A stretch of DNA of 32,303 bases from an uncultured Opitutales bacterium (GTDB lineage: Bacteria > Verrucomicrobiota > Verrucomicrobiia > Opitutales > Intestinicryptomonadaceae). A model generated the notes under the pieces. It saw only the letters and a program-made list of their open reading frames with translations, had not been told where the DNA came from and ran no database searches. Of the stretch, positions 21,849 through 29,444 are shown in pieces (positions within the stretch are counted from its first letter, which is position 1; the number at the start of each line of letters is the position of its first letter). Location of the stretch: the NCBI GenBank assembly GCA_944389175.1, contig CALXLK010000017.1:1-32303 (forward strand). The letters are read 5' to 3'. The position numbers were made by a program, and so were the translations under genes.

Positions 21849-24065
21849 ATGGATATAGAGAAAAAATTGTCTGCGTTAAAGGTGTTTTTTGCCCTCGCGT
21901 TTTGCGCGCTGCCGGCGGTGACCCAAGCAATAGAGCAAAGAAGGCCGAATCTATTCAAAGACGGGGAGTCGTCTATATGCTTCGTCGGAGACAGCATAAC
22001 CCACCACGGCTACTATCCAAAGCAAATCGCCCTCTACTATATCACGCGCTTTCCCGAATATAAGATAAGATTTTTAAACGCCGGTTTTGAGGGCGGAAGC
22101 GCAAACACCACAAACATAGGATTTGACATCTACGTCTCCCCGAAAAACGCCGACGTATGGACGCTCATGCTCGGAATGAACGACGTCAGGCACTCCAACT
22201 TTTCAAAGAAGGCCCTCGCCGACAAACAGGCGCACGAAAAGGCTCTGGCCGAAAATTTTGACCGCTATTGCAGCAATATGAAAAAGCTCGTCAGGCGGCT
22301 GAGCCAAGAGGGAAAACTCGTGCTGCTTTCGCCCTCGATATACGACGGAATTTCCGACGTCATAGACCCCATATCAGTCGACAGAAACGCAATGATAATA
22401 CCCCGAAAGCGCGCCCCCGGGCTAAGCGGTGTAAACGACGAGCTCAAGAGGTACGGAGAGTTTGTCAAAAAGCTCTCCGCCGATAACGGCGCCTTGTTTG
22501 CCGACGTATGGGCCCAGACGCAGTCGGCCAACGAGGCTATCGTCGCCCAAAACCCGCACTCGTCGGCGGTCGGGCGCAACAGGGTGCACCCGTTTGATTT
22601 CGGAGGTTTCTTTGCGGCCGCGGGATTCCTAAAGGGCGTCGGGGAAAGCGCCCTCGTTTCTGAGGTCGACATAGACGCAACATCGCATAAGTCATCGGCT
22701 AAAAACGCCCGCATATCCGATTTAAAATGGCTCGACGGGGGCGTCGAATTTAGCCTCCTTGAAAACTCCCTGCCCTTCCCCCTCACAAAAGCAACATTCG
22801 CCGCGCCCAGATACTGCGACTTCGCCGAAAAGCTCGACATGCAAAAGGTAAAAGTCGGGGGCTTAAAGAAGGGCATATACAGCCTTCAAATAGACGGCGA
22901 CATAGTCGGCTTCTACTCGGCCGACGACCTGTCCAAAGGCGTCAACATAGCCCTAAACCCGCTGACGCCGCAGACGCGGCAGGCGCGCGAGGTCGAAAGG
23001 CATGTTGAGATATGGCGCAAAAACACGCAGCGCACCAGGGACCTGTTTGGGACAGAATTTATCATGCGCGTGACCGACTATTCGGATTCCGCAGCCGACA
23101 AGAACATAGAGTCCGCAAAGCGGTATATTGCCAAAAAGAAGGCGAACAAAGCCCTGCGCGAGTCGTTCGTGTACTACATAAACCACCGCAAGGATAAATC
23201 GGCCTTTAAAAAGGCCGCCCAGGAGGCCATAGACAGGGCCTACCATGCGGCAAAGCCGCGCCCGCATTCCTATAAAATCTCCGCGGCAGACCTGCGCAAA
23301 TTGACCCCATTGAAAGAATACGGCGCCCGGGCAATTGCCGAAAAAGAAAAGTACGCGCCAGCGCCAAACTGCTATTTCGACGCGTTCGCGCCCGAGAACC
23401 GCAAGGGCAAGTTGCCCTGCGCCATCATATTTCACGGCGGCGGCTGGGTGGGCGGAAACTCGGCCGACACGCAGCCGTTGGCGCGTTTTCTATCGTCAAA
23501 CGGCTACGTGTGCATAAACGCGCACTACTCGATGGACTACCAGCAGGCCCTCAGGGACGAATTTACCCTCTTTAACTACGTCGTCGAAAACGCCCAGAGG
23601 CTGGGCATAGACACCTCAAAGATAGCCGTAATAGGCTGTTCAAGCGGCGGCGTTATGGCAAGCCAGATAGCGGCCGCGGCAAACTCCGACGAGGCTTTTA
23701 AGGCCTTCGGCCTAGACGAATCGCTAAAGCCCAAAGCGGCGGTAGGGGCCTGCATTACCATGGGCACCGGCAACGACATGCACGCGCCGCGACGCTTCAA
23801 TGCGATGTTTGCCTGCGATGTCGAAAAGGCCGACAAGTACGGCGTATACGACAAACTTTCAAAAAGCAACCCGCCCACGCTGATACTTCACGGAGCCCTC
23901 GATAGAGTAGTAACGTCGGGGGAGTCGCTAAAGATGGAAAAAGCTTTAAAGAAAATTCCCGTTTCGGCGCGCGCCGTATTTTACGGCACCGACAAGCACC
24001 ATATATGGCGCTTTCTCGAACCCGCCCAAGAGGCGCTCGAATTTCTAAACACCAATTTAAAGTAG
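21849..24065 (+). CDS. two-domain exported esterase: SGNH plus alpha/beta hydrolase
   Basis: The 738-residue protein has a signal peptide (residues 1-27, ending VTQA). The first half is an SGNH/GDSL esterase: CFVGDSITHHG with Ser49, a block-II-like Gly near AGFEGGS, Asn111 in LGMNDVR, and His247 in NRVHPFD. After a helical linker (about 375-500), the second half is an alpha/beta hydrolase with HGGGWVGG at 529-536, Ser598 in GCSSGG, Asp685 in HGALDRVV and His717 or 718 in TDKHHIW. Both triads appear complete, so it could remove two kinds of ester, for example acetyl and aryl groups. The open frame extends back to 21204 over mutL, but the promoter and signal peptide place the start at 21849. 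mpl follows after 1 bp. Confidence 0.9.
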   Translation: MDIEKKLSALKVFFALAFCALPAVTQAIEQRRPNLFKDGESSICFVGDSITHHGYYPKQIALYYITRFPEYKIRFLNAGFEGGSANTTNIGFDIYVSPKNADVWTLMLGMNDVRHSNFSKKALADKQAHEKALAENFDRYCSNMKKLVRRLSQEGKLVLLSPSIYDGISDVIDPISVDRNAMIIPRKRAPGLSGVNDELKRYGEFVKKLSADNGALFADVWAQTQSANEAIVAQNPHSSAVGRNRVHPFDFGGFFAAAGFLKGVGESALVSEVDIDATSHKSSAKNARISDLKWLDGGVEFSLLENSLPFPLTKATFAAPRYCDFAEKLDMQKVKVGGLKKGIYSLQIDGDIVGFYSADDLSKGVNIALNPLTPQTRQAREVERHVEIWRKNTQRTRDLFGTEFIMRVTDYSDSAADKNIESAKRYIAKKKANKALRESFVYYINHRKDKSAFKKAAQEAIDRAYHAAKPRPHSYKISAADLRKLTPLKEYGARAIAEKEKYAPAPNCYFDAFAPENRKGKLPCAIIFHGGGWVGGNSADTQPLARFLSSNGYVCINAHYSMDYQQALRDEFTLFNYVVENAQRLGIDTSKIAVIGCSSGGVMASQIAAAANSDEAFKAFGLDESLKPKAAVGACITMGTGNDMHAPRRFNAMFACDVEKADKYGVYDKLSKSNPPTLILHGALDRVVTSGESLKMEKALKKIPVSARAVFYGTDKHHIWRFLEPAQEALEFLNTNLK

Positions 24066-24066
24066 C

Positions 24067-25476
24067 ATGAAGATATATTTTATTGGAATTTGCGGAACAG
24101 CCACAGGTAATGTGGCAATACTTACAAAGAGGCTCGGCCATGAAGTCATGGGCAGCGATTCCGGAATGTACGAGCCGATGAAAGGCGCCCTGGCCAACGC
24201 CGGCGTCGATGCCCGGGAGGGCTGGAGTCCTGTCAGGCTCGACTCGTTTTGCCCGGATCTGGTAGTAGTGGGCAATGCCATAAGCAGAATGAACGCCGAG
24301 CTCGAGTTTGTTCTCTCGTGCGGCAAATACGAGTACACAAGCCTGCCCGATCTAATCGGGCGCAAGCTTATAGGCAAAAGGAAATCGCTTACAATAAGCG
24401 GCACGCACGGCAAGACCACGACAACGTCTCTGGCGGCGTATCTGCTGCGCGCCAACGGAATCGACGCGGGCTGGCTGGTGGGCGGCATTCCGGCGAACCT
24501 GCCCGAGGGTGGCTCAAACCTCGGCTCGCCCGACGCGCCTTTCGTCATAGAGGGCGACGAGTACGACAGCGCCTTTTTCGACAAGCGCAGTAAGTTCATC
24601 CATTACCGCCCGTACGTGCTTGTCGTAAACAACATAGAGTTCGACCACGCCGATATATTTAGGGATATCTACGACGTCAAGCGCACGTTCACGCACGTGC
24701 GCCGAATAGTAAACCCAAACGGCGCGATAGTTGAAAACGGAGACGACGAAAACATAGCAAGCCTCGAGCCGACGCCATGGACCCGCCGAATAAGGGTCGG
24801 CACGGGGCGCGATTGCGATGTCGTAATAAAGGACTTTGTCCAGAGCGGGCAAAGCTCCTCGTTTAAACTTGTAAGCGCAGGCGGAGAAAAGGCCGTCGAA
24901 TGGCCCATGCAGGGGGAGTTCAACGCGCGAAACGCGGCGATGGCCGCAGCGGGTGTGTCGCTTATAATGGGGCGCAAACTTATCGATATCGACCTATCAT
25001 CACTTGCAAAATTTACCGGGGTAAAGCGCAGGCAGGAGGTCATAGGGGCGACTAAAGACGCCAAGGTCATAGCCGTGGAAGACTTTGGGCATCATCCCAC
25101 GGCAATAAGGCTCACCTTAAGCTCTCTGCGCCAGAAATACCCCGACTGCCTCATTTACGCGTGTTTTGAGCCCCGCAGCAACACCGCCAGGACGAGCATA
25201 CTGCAATCCGACTTTGAAAGATCGCTCGAACTGGCCGACAGGGTGTACATAGGCCAGGTAAAGGCCAACAGGCTATCCGCCGGGAAAAAATTCGACGTCT
25301 CTGCGGCCGCCCAGCGGCACCCGGGAAAGTTTTTTGCATTTGATTCCAACGGCGCGCTGCTTAAGAGTCTTGAAAACGACGTCGATTTTTCGAGGAAGAC
25401 CGTCTGCGTATTCTTTAGCAACGGATCCTTCGACGACATTCACAAAACTTTCGCAAGGGAAATTTCGCAGAGATAG
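24067..25476 (+). CDS. mpl: Mpl, murein tripeptide ligase
   Basis: Mpl joins recycled L-Ala-gamma-D-Glu-meso-DAP to UDP-MurNAc, bypassing MurC, MurD and MurE. The 469-residue protein has the Mur-ligase layout: an N-terminal Rossmann domain starting IYFIGICGTATGNVA (the GICGT form is typical of Mpl), the P-loop ISGTHGKTTTT at about 110-120, NNIEFDHADIF, and the C-terminal VEDFGHHPTAIRLTL and YACFEPRSNTART. The alternatives MurC and MurE are less likely because of the first motif and length. ATG 24067 is 1 bp after the esterase stop. A small membrane protein follows after 3 bp. Confidence 0.93.
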   Translation: MKIYFIGICGTATGNVAILTKRLGHEVMGSDSGMYEPMKGALANAGVDAREGWSPVRLDSFCPDLVVVGNAISRMNAELEFVLSCGKYEYTSLPDLIGRKLIGKRKSLTISGTHGKTTTTSLAAYLLRANGIDAGWLVGGIPANLPEGGSNLGSPDAPFVIEGDEYDSAFFDKRSKFIHYRPYVLVVNNIEFDHADIFRDIYDVKRTFTHVRRIVNPNGAIVENGDDENIASLEPTPWTRRIRVGTGRDCDVVIKDFVQSGQSSSFKLVSAGGEKAVEWPMQGEFNARNAAMAAAGVSLIMGRKLIDIDLSSLAKFTGVKRRQEVIGATKDAKVIAVEDFGHHPTAIRLTLSSLRQKYPDCLIYACFEPRSNTARTSILQSDFERSLELADRVYIGQVKANRLSAGKKFDVSAAAQRHPGKFFAFDSNGALLKSLENDVDFSRKTVCVFFSNGSFDDIHKTFAREISQR

Positions 25477-25479
25477 GCC

Positions 25480-25707
25480 ATGTTTTTCAGAAAAAAGGAC
25501 CTGTACGTCGACAAGCTTGCCGAATCGGTGAAGCCAAAAGATCCGCTGTACCAATTCAAGAAGGCCACGCGCGGCGAGCTCGGGCGCTATTCCGTCGAGG
25601 GCGAGGTGTGGAAGGCGGTCAGGAAACTGGCGCTGCTGGCGCTTTTGCTGGCGCTTGGGTATGTGGCGTGGCAGTGCTACTTAGCCATAGATATCTTTCA
25701 AAAATAA
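25480..25707 (+). CDS. small single-pass membrane protein, unknown
   Basis: The 75-residue protein has a charged N-terminal half (KKDLYVDKLAESVKPKDPLYQ) and one hydrophobic helix at about 49-69 (LALLALLLALGYVAWQCYLA), so it is probably anchored with its N-terminus in the cytoplasm. I do not recognise it. ATG 25480 lies 3 bp after the mpl stop, and codon use resembles its neighbours (ATA, GCG and CTG rich), which supports a real gene at the end of the esterase-mpl operon. Confidence 0.75.
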   Translation: MFFRKKDLYVDKLAESVKPKDPLYQFKKATRGELGRYSVEGEVWKAVRKLALLALLLALGYVAWQCYLAIDIFQK

Positions 25708-25739
25708 AGCCTCAAAAAAGGCCAATGCGCATAAAAAAG

Positions 25740-25770
25740 TTGAAAAAATAAACACAGCAGGCATTATACA
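25740..25770 (+). promoter_or_regulatory. hisI promoter, -10 adjacent to start
   Basis: TTGAAA (25740-25745) faces an AT-rich -10 region, ATTATACA (25763-25770). Spacing is 17 bp if the -10 is ATTATA or 19 bp if TATACA. The ATG at 25777 lies 6-8 bp downstream and no Shine-Dalgarno is present. Confidence 0.45.
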
Positions 25771-25776
25771 CGAATC

Positions 25777-26208
25777 ATGAGTAAAGAAATAGAAGAAGGA
25801 CTTAATTTAAATCTGGATTTCACGAAACTTAAAAAGATAGCCGGATGCTCCGAAGACGTAATCCCGGCTATAGCCCAGGACGCCCAAACGGGCGAAGTGC
25901 TCATAGTCGGTTACGCCAACAAACTGGCGCTCGAAACGGCGATAAAGGAGGGCATGGCGACGTTTTGGAGCACCTCCAGGAACGAACTTTGGATTAAGGG
26001 AAAGACTAGCGGAGACTACCTTGAAATAGTCGATATACTTGTAAATTGCGAACAAAATTCCATCGTCTACAAAGTTATAATGAAGGGCAAAGGCTCCTGC
26101 CACACCAAGACAAAAGACGGCTGCGCGCGGCGCGGCTGCTATTACCGCCGCATAAAAATCGCCGACGGCAAGGCTCAGGGACTCGAATTTTTGCCGGGTC
26201 AGGAATAG
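25777..26208 (+). CDS. hisI: phosphoribosyl-AMP cyclohydrolase
   Basis: HisI opens the purine ring of phosphoribosyl-AMP, the third step of histidine synthesis. The 143-residue form has only the cyclohydrolase domain, without the HisE pyrophosphohydrolase. Conserved blocks are VIPAIAQDAQTGEVLIVGYA, FWSTSRNELWIKGKTSGDYL, the zinc/magnesium region LVNCEQNS, and GKGSCHTKTKDGCARRGCYY. The last block is longer than the common CHTGxxSCFYR and contains an extra cysteine, so which residues bind zinc is uncertain. No other his genes are near. It is preceded by its own promoter and followed by dnaN after 96 bp. Confidence 0.94.
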   Translation: MSKEIEEGLNLNLDFTKLKKIAGCSEDVIPAIAQDAQTGEVLIVGYANKLALETAIKEGMATFWSTSRNELWIKGKTSGDYLEIVDILVNCEQNSIVYKVIMKGKGSCHTKTKDGCARRGCYYRRIKIADGKAQGLEFLPGQE

Positions 26209-26304
26209 CCGGTCGAAAAAAGTAAAATTTTGCTGGATTTTGACGTGAAATAAACTATCCTCGCGCTAAACGTTTACCAACCAAAATTATTGAGCAGCTA
26301 ATTT

Positions 26305-27432
26305 ATGAAATTTAAAATCAACAAAGAGCATTTTGTCACGGGACTTCGCCAGGTAATCAACGTCGTTGGGACTAACACGCAATTTCCCGAGTTAAAGAAC
26401 GTACTCATCAAAGCCGAGGACGGAGTCGTGACGCTGACGACGACGAACCTCGACCTGGCGATAAGGTGCGCCATCAAGGCCGAAGTGGAATCCTCCGGCG
26501 ACATCACTCTGCCGGCCAAGAAGCTCGCCCAAATTATAATGGCCGCGCCGAACCAGGAGATAACGGTTGAATCTACGGACGGCATGCAGGGTGCGATACG
26601 TTCGGGCACCGTAACCTACAAGATAAACGGGCTCAAGGCCGAGGGGTTCCCGCCCCTGCCCAGCTTTGTAAACCAGCACAGCTACGAGTTCAACCCGCAG
26701 GAGCTGCTAAACATGCTCCGCTCCGTATCCTACGCGCAAAGTTCCGACGAAAACAGGTACGTGCTAAACAGCGTGTATTTCAACTTTGCCGAAGACAAGC
26801 TGACGCTGGTGGCAACCGACGGCAAGAGGCTGGCGCTCATATCGCGGGAACTTAAACTGACTCCCGAAGAGGAGGGCAGCATAATTCTGCCAAAAAACAC
26901 CGTCACCGAACTCGAAAAACTGCTCGCCCAGGGCAAGGACGTAAAAATCAGCTTCAACAACAGGCAGGTCGCCTTCGACATCGCAGTCGGCGAAGAATCC
27001 CAAAATAACGGGCTTACAGGCTCGATATACTTGGTCTCAAAAATTCTCGAGGGCAACTATCCCAATTACAAGCAGGTTATCCCCAGGGAGGCCGAGCACC
27101 GCATCAAGGTTGATAGGGAGCTCATGCTTGCGGCAGTCCAGCGCATTTCCCTGGTCGCAAGCGACAAGCAAAAGCTCGTGCGCCTGAAGATGGCCGACAA
27201 CCAGATGGTGGTCTCGTGCCAGACTGTCGACGTAGGAGAGGGCATTCAGCCCGTGGAAATAGAGTACAACGGCCCCGAGGTGCAGATAGGCTTCAACCCC
27301 GATTTCCTGCAAAGCCCGCTCTCGAAGCTCACCAAGGACGAAATTTACTTTGAATTTAAGGACGAAAACACGCCGGGAGTGTTCAAGACGCTCGACAACT
27401 TCCTGTGCGTAATTATGCCAATGCGCATATAG
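26305..27432 (+). CDS. dnaN: DNA polymerase III beta sliding clamp
   Basis: DnaN encircles DNA and tethers polymerase III. The 375-residue length fits the three-fold clamp. Visible features are FPELKNVLIKAEDG in domain 1, LVATDGKRLALISREL ending domain 2's first half, FNNRQVAFDIAVGEES, YPNYKQVIPRE, and the conserved C-terminal CVIMPMRI, part of the peptide-binding pocket. No dnaA, recF or gyrB flanks it, so this is not the classical origin cluster. A candidate promoter (TTGCTG, TAAACT) lies around 26230-26256. Two tandem terminators follow. Confidence 0.97.
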   Translation: MKFKINKEHFVTGLRQVINVVGTNTQFPELKNVLIKAEDGVVTLTTTNLDLAIRCAIKAEVESSGDITLPAKKLAQIIMAAPNQEITVESTDGMQGAIRSGTVTYKINGLKAEGFPPLPSFVNQHSYEFNPQELLNMLRSVSYAQSSDENRYVLNSVYFNFAEDKLTLVATDGKRLALISRELKLTPEEEGSIILPKNTVTELEKLLAQGKDVKISFNNRQVAFDIAVGEESQNNGLTGSIYLVSKILEGNYPNYKQVIPREAEHRIKVDRELMLAAVQRISLVASDKQKLVRLKMADNQMVVSCQTVDVGEGIQPVEIEYNGPEVQIGFNPDFLQSPLSKLTKDEIYFEFKDENTPGVFKTLDNFLCVIMPMRI

Positions 27433-27445
27433 CCTGCTTTTTCGG

Positions 27446-27483
27446 CGCGGCGCGCAAAATTCTGCGCCGCGTTTTTTTATTTT
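27446..27483 (+). terminator. dnaN terminator 1
   Basis: CGCGGCGC (27446-27453) pairs perfectly with GCGCCGCG (27464-27471) around a 10-base loop, followed by TTTTTTTATTTT. It lies 13 bp after the dnaN stop. Confidence 0.92.
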
Positions 27484-27532
27484 GCCTGTTTTTTGAATCG
27501 TGGAAAATATGCAGAAAAACAGTTTTTTTAAG

Positions 27533-27565
27533 AGCCCGGGTTCATTTTGCCCGGGCTTATTTTTT
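27533..27565 (+). terminator. dnaN terminator 2
   Basis: AGCCCGGG (27533-27540 region) pairs with CCCGGGCT (27550-27557) around a 9-base loop, followed by TATTTTTT. It backs up the first terminator. No good minus-strand T-run is present, so the convergent exb operon has no clear terminator; a perfect palindrome TTTTGCGCGCAAAA at 27654-27667 lies just after that operon's last gene. Confidence 0.8.
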
Positions 27566-27675
27566 AGAATCGCGCGCCGACAGCGAGGAGCCGACATGCA
27601 AAATAGCCCTTGAAAGCAGTTGTATGCCAGAAATCTCCCTAAAAAGAAGAAGATTTTGCGCGCAAAAAGCGGGAA

Positions 27676-28353
27676 CTACGGGCTTACTATAATTTTAAAT
27701 TCGCCGTCGGGGAGGGGTATTTTGCTTTGCAACATCTCGGAAATTCTGGAATCGACGGCGTCGCTGCCCGAAGATTTTACAAGCATTGGCAACTGGGGAA
27801 TGCCCGATATAATACACATGGAAAACTCGGCGATGCCAAGGTTTGGATCGCCTGAAATGGGCGCGATTTTCAATGCGCGGACAACCTCGCCCGTTTTTAC
27901 GTCGCGGACAGTTATGGAGGAGTTTCTGGCCAACGGCTCTATTGGTTGGGCCTGCATCGGAAAAGACGCAAAACTTCCCCTCATGAACATGAGCATTCTT
28001 TCCCTGTCGGAAAACTCCAGCGCCTTTACGCCGGGATCTATCTTTACGTCTTTTTCATAAACCCGCGACAAGTCGGGCTCGAAGAAGCGCCAGGGCGCCG
28101 GGTTTGAAAAGCGCCGAATACCGGTGCAGTTCCAGCGGGTCGGGATGAACATGGGCGCGTAGTCGTTGAGGTCGTCAATTCCCACGTTGGCCCCAGGAGC
28201 GTCCAATTCCAAAGCCACGTACGCGGGCTTTGACGGCGGATCTGATATCGGTTTAAGGCCGAGCTTTGGCAGCGACAGAAGAAACACGACCACTATCGCA
28301 AGCGATGCCGCGACAATTATAGCATGTTCCTTTGTCGATGCGCCCATTTTCAT
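27676..28353 (-). CDS. anchored periplasmic protein in the TonB position
   Basis: I do not recognise a family with confidence. The 225-residue protein has one N-terminal membrane anchor (about 10-31, IIVAASLAIVVVFLLSLPKL) and a periplasmic remainder. It follows exbD with a 4-bp ATGA overlap, the place where tonB or tolA normally lies. The C-terminus (SRISEMLQSKIPLPDGEFKI) faintly resembles a TonB C-terminal strand. However, there is no Pro-Lys-rich spanning region and the chain is short, so it may be a divergent TonB or an accessory factor. A cluster of aromatic residues at about 66-95 (YAPMFIPTRWNCTG... WRFFEPD) suggests a folded domain. Confidence 0.75.
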   Translation of the reverse strand: MKMGASTKEHAIIVAASLAIVVVFLLSLPKLGLKPISDPPSKPAYVALELDAPGANVGIDDLNDYAPMFIPTRWNCTGIRRFSNPAPWRFFEPDLSRVYEKDVKIDPGVKALEFSDRERMLMFMRGSFASFPMQAQPIEPLARNSSITVRDVKTGEVVRALKIAPISGDPNLGIAEFSMCIISGIPQLPMLVKSSGSDAVDSRISEMLQSKIPLPDGEFKIIVSP

Positions 28354-28784
28354 TTTTTAGGCTTGGCGGCTATGTGTATCTTTTTAAAGCCGCCTTTTTT
28401 TGCTATCTCGGCTATGTCGATAAGCGATTGTATAGGCATGTTTTTATCGGCCTTTATCAGCAGGACGTCGCCGCCGCGCTTAAAATTTTTCATTTTTCTT
28501 TCGAGGGAGCGCATGTTGTAAATGGAACCGTCGAAGATGAGCATGGAACTTCCCTCCACGGTGAGCACGCTAAGGTCCGAGTCGACCCCGGCAAAGTCGG
28601 GGGCGTTCGTCTCCGGCAGGACATTTTCGCCGCCGCCCACCTCCATCGTCATGCCGGGCGCCAAAACGAATTTTGAGGCCGTCATAATCAGCATGAGGGC
28701 TATAAGCAGAATGTCGAGAAGCGCCGACGGGCTTATGAAAAACTCCTCTTTGGGAATTTTGGAAAATACATTTACGGGCGTCAT
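28350..28784 (-). CDS. ExbD/TolR family proton-channel subunit
   Basis: ExbD-type proteins pair with ExbB to harvest the proton gradient. The 144-residue protein has a cytoplasmic N-terminus, one membrane helix (about 20-40) with the conserved Asp in SALLDILLIALMLIM, and a periplasmic domain ending with VLLIKADKNMPIQSLIDIAE and a KKIHIAA strand, as in the family. It overlaps exbB upstream and the TonB-slot gene downstream by 4 bp each, so the three are tightly coupled. ExbD and TolR cannot be told apart by sequence; no pal, tolB or tolA is present in the window. Confidence 0.9.
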   Translation of the reverse strand: MTPVNVFSKIPKEEFFISPSALLDILLIALMLIMTASKFVLAPGMTMEVGGGENVLPETNAPDFAGVDSDLSVLTVEGSSMLIFDGSIYNMRSLERKMKNFKRGGDVLLIKADKNMPIQSLIDIAEIAKKGGFKKIHIAAKPKK

Positions 28785-29443
28785 TGCTTCTTTTCCTTCC
28801 CCTCTATGTACAAGTCCTCTTTTTCGGGCATTTTGCGCACGATGAAAAGCATCATCTCATTGGCGGCCCAGTCGATGTCCTGGGAAAGGACTTTAAGCCT
28901 GCTGTTGAGATAGCTGTAGGCAATCCAACCCGCTATGGCCACAAACAGGCCGAAAGCCGTAGATATTAGCGCCTTGTAAATTCCCAGCGAAAGCTCGGAG
29001 ACGGAAATAAACGATCCCTTGTCGCTAATGGCCGAAAATATCTCCAAAAAGCCCAAAACAGTGCCCATGAGCCCCAAAAGGGGCGCTATTTTTGCCAGGG
29101 TTGCCATGCTGGAGATTCTGCGGCTTAAGAGCGCAAACTGGTTCACCGCCGCGGCATTGACCGCCTGCGATAGAACCTCCGGGGACGACTCCGAGTTTAT
29201 CAGCGCCTCTTTTACAACGCGCGGCACCGGACCGAAACTTTCGTCGCAAATTGTGATTGCCTCCAGCAGCCTGCGCTTCTTCAGAGATTCCTTTATCCCC
29301 GAGACGAACTCAATTGCCCGAATCTGCCCCTTGTGCAAGTACAGCAGGCGCTCGAAAAACATAATCGCCAAAATTAAGCCAAGCAGCGCAAGCGGATACA
29401 TCATAGGTCCGCCGGCAATGAAAATATCGATAGCGTTCTGCAT
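28781..29443 (-). CDS. ExbB/TolQ/MotA family proton-channel subunit
   Basis: The 220-residue protein has three membrane helices: about 13-32 (MMYPLALLGLILAIMFFERL), about 112-137 and about 152-178. Family motifs are LAKIAPLLGLMGTVLGFLEIF and ALISTAFGLFVAIAGWIAYSYLN. The last differs from the usual TAxGLxxAIPA in having AIAGW. It forms the pentameric channel around the ExbD dimer. ATG 29443 has AAGGA upstream and lies 1 bp after the TPR gene. The C-terminus is strongly charged (KMPEKEDLYIEGKEKKQ). Confidence 0.93.
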   Translation of the reverse strand: MQNAIDIFIAGGPMMYPLALLGLILAIMFFERLLYLHKGQIRAIEFVSGIKESLKKRRLLEAITICDESFGPVPRVVKEALINSESSPEVLSQAVNAAAVNQFALLSRRISSMATLAKIAPLLGLMGTVLGFLEIFSAISDKGSFISVSELSLGIYKALISTAFGLFVAIAGWIAYSYLNSRLKVLSQDIDWAANEMMLFIVRKMPEKEDLYIEGKEKKQ

Positions 29444-29444
29444 A

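Noticed and set aside
26209..26304. Replication origin next to dnaN
   Set aside because: No dnaA, no DnaA boxes and no AT-rich unwinding region are visible; the gene order is not that of an origin.
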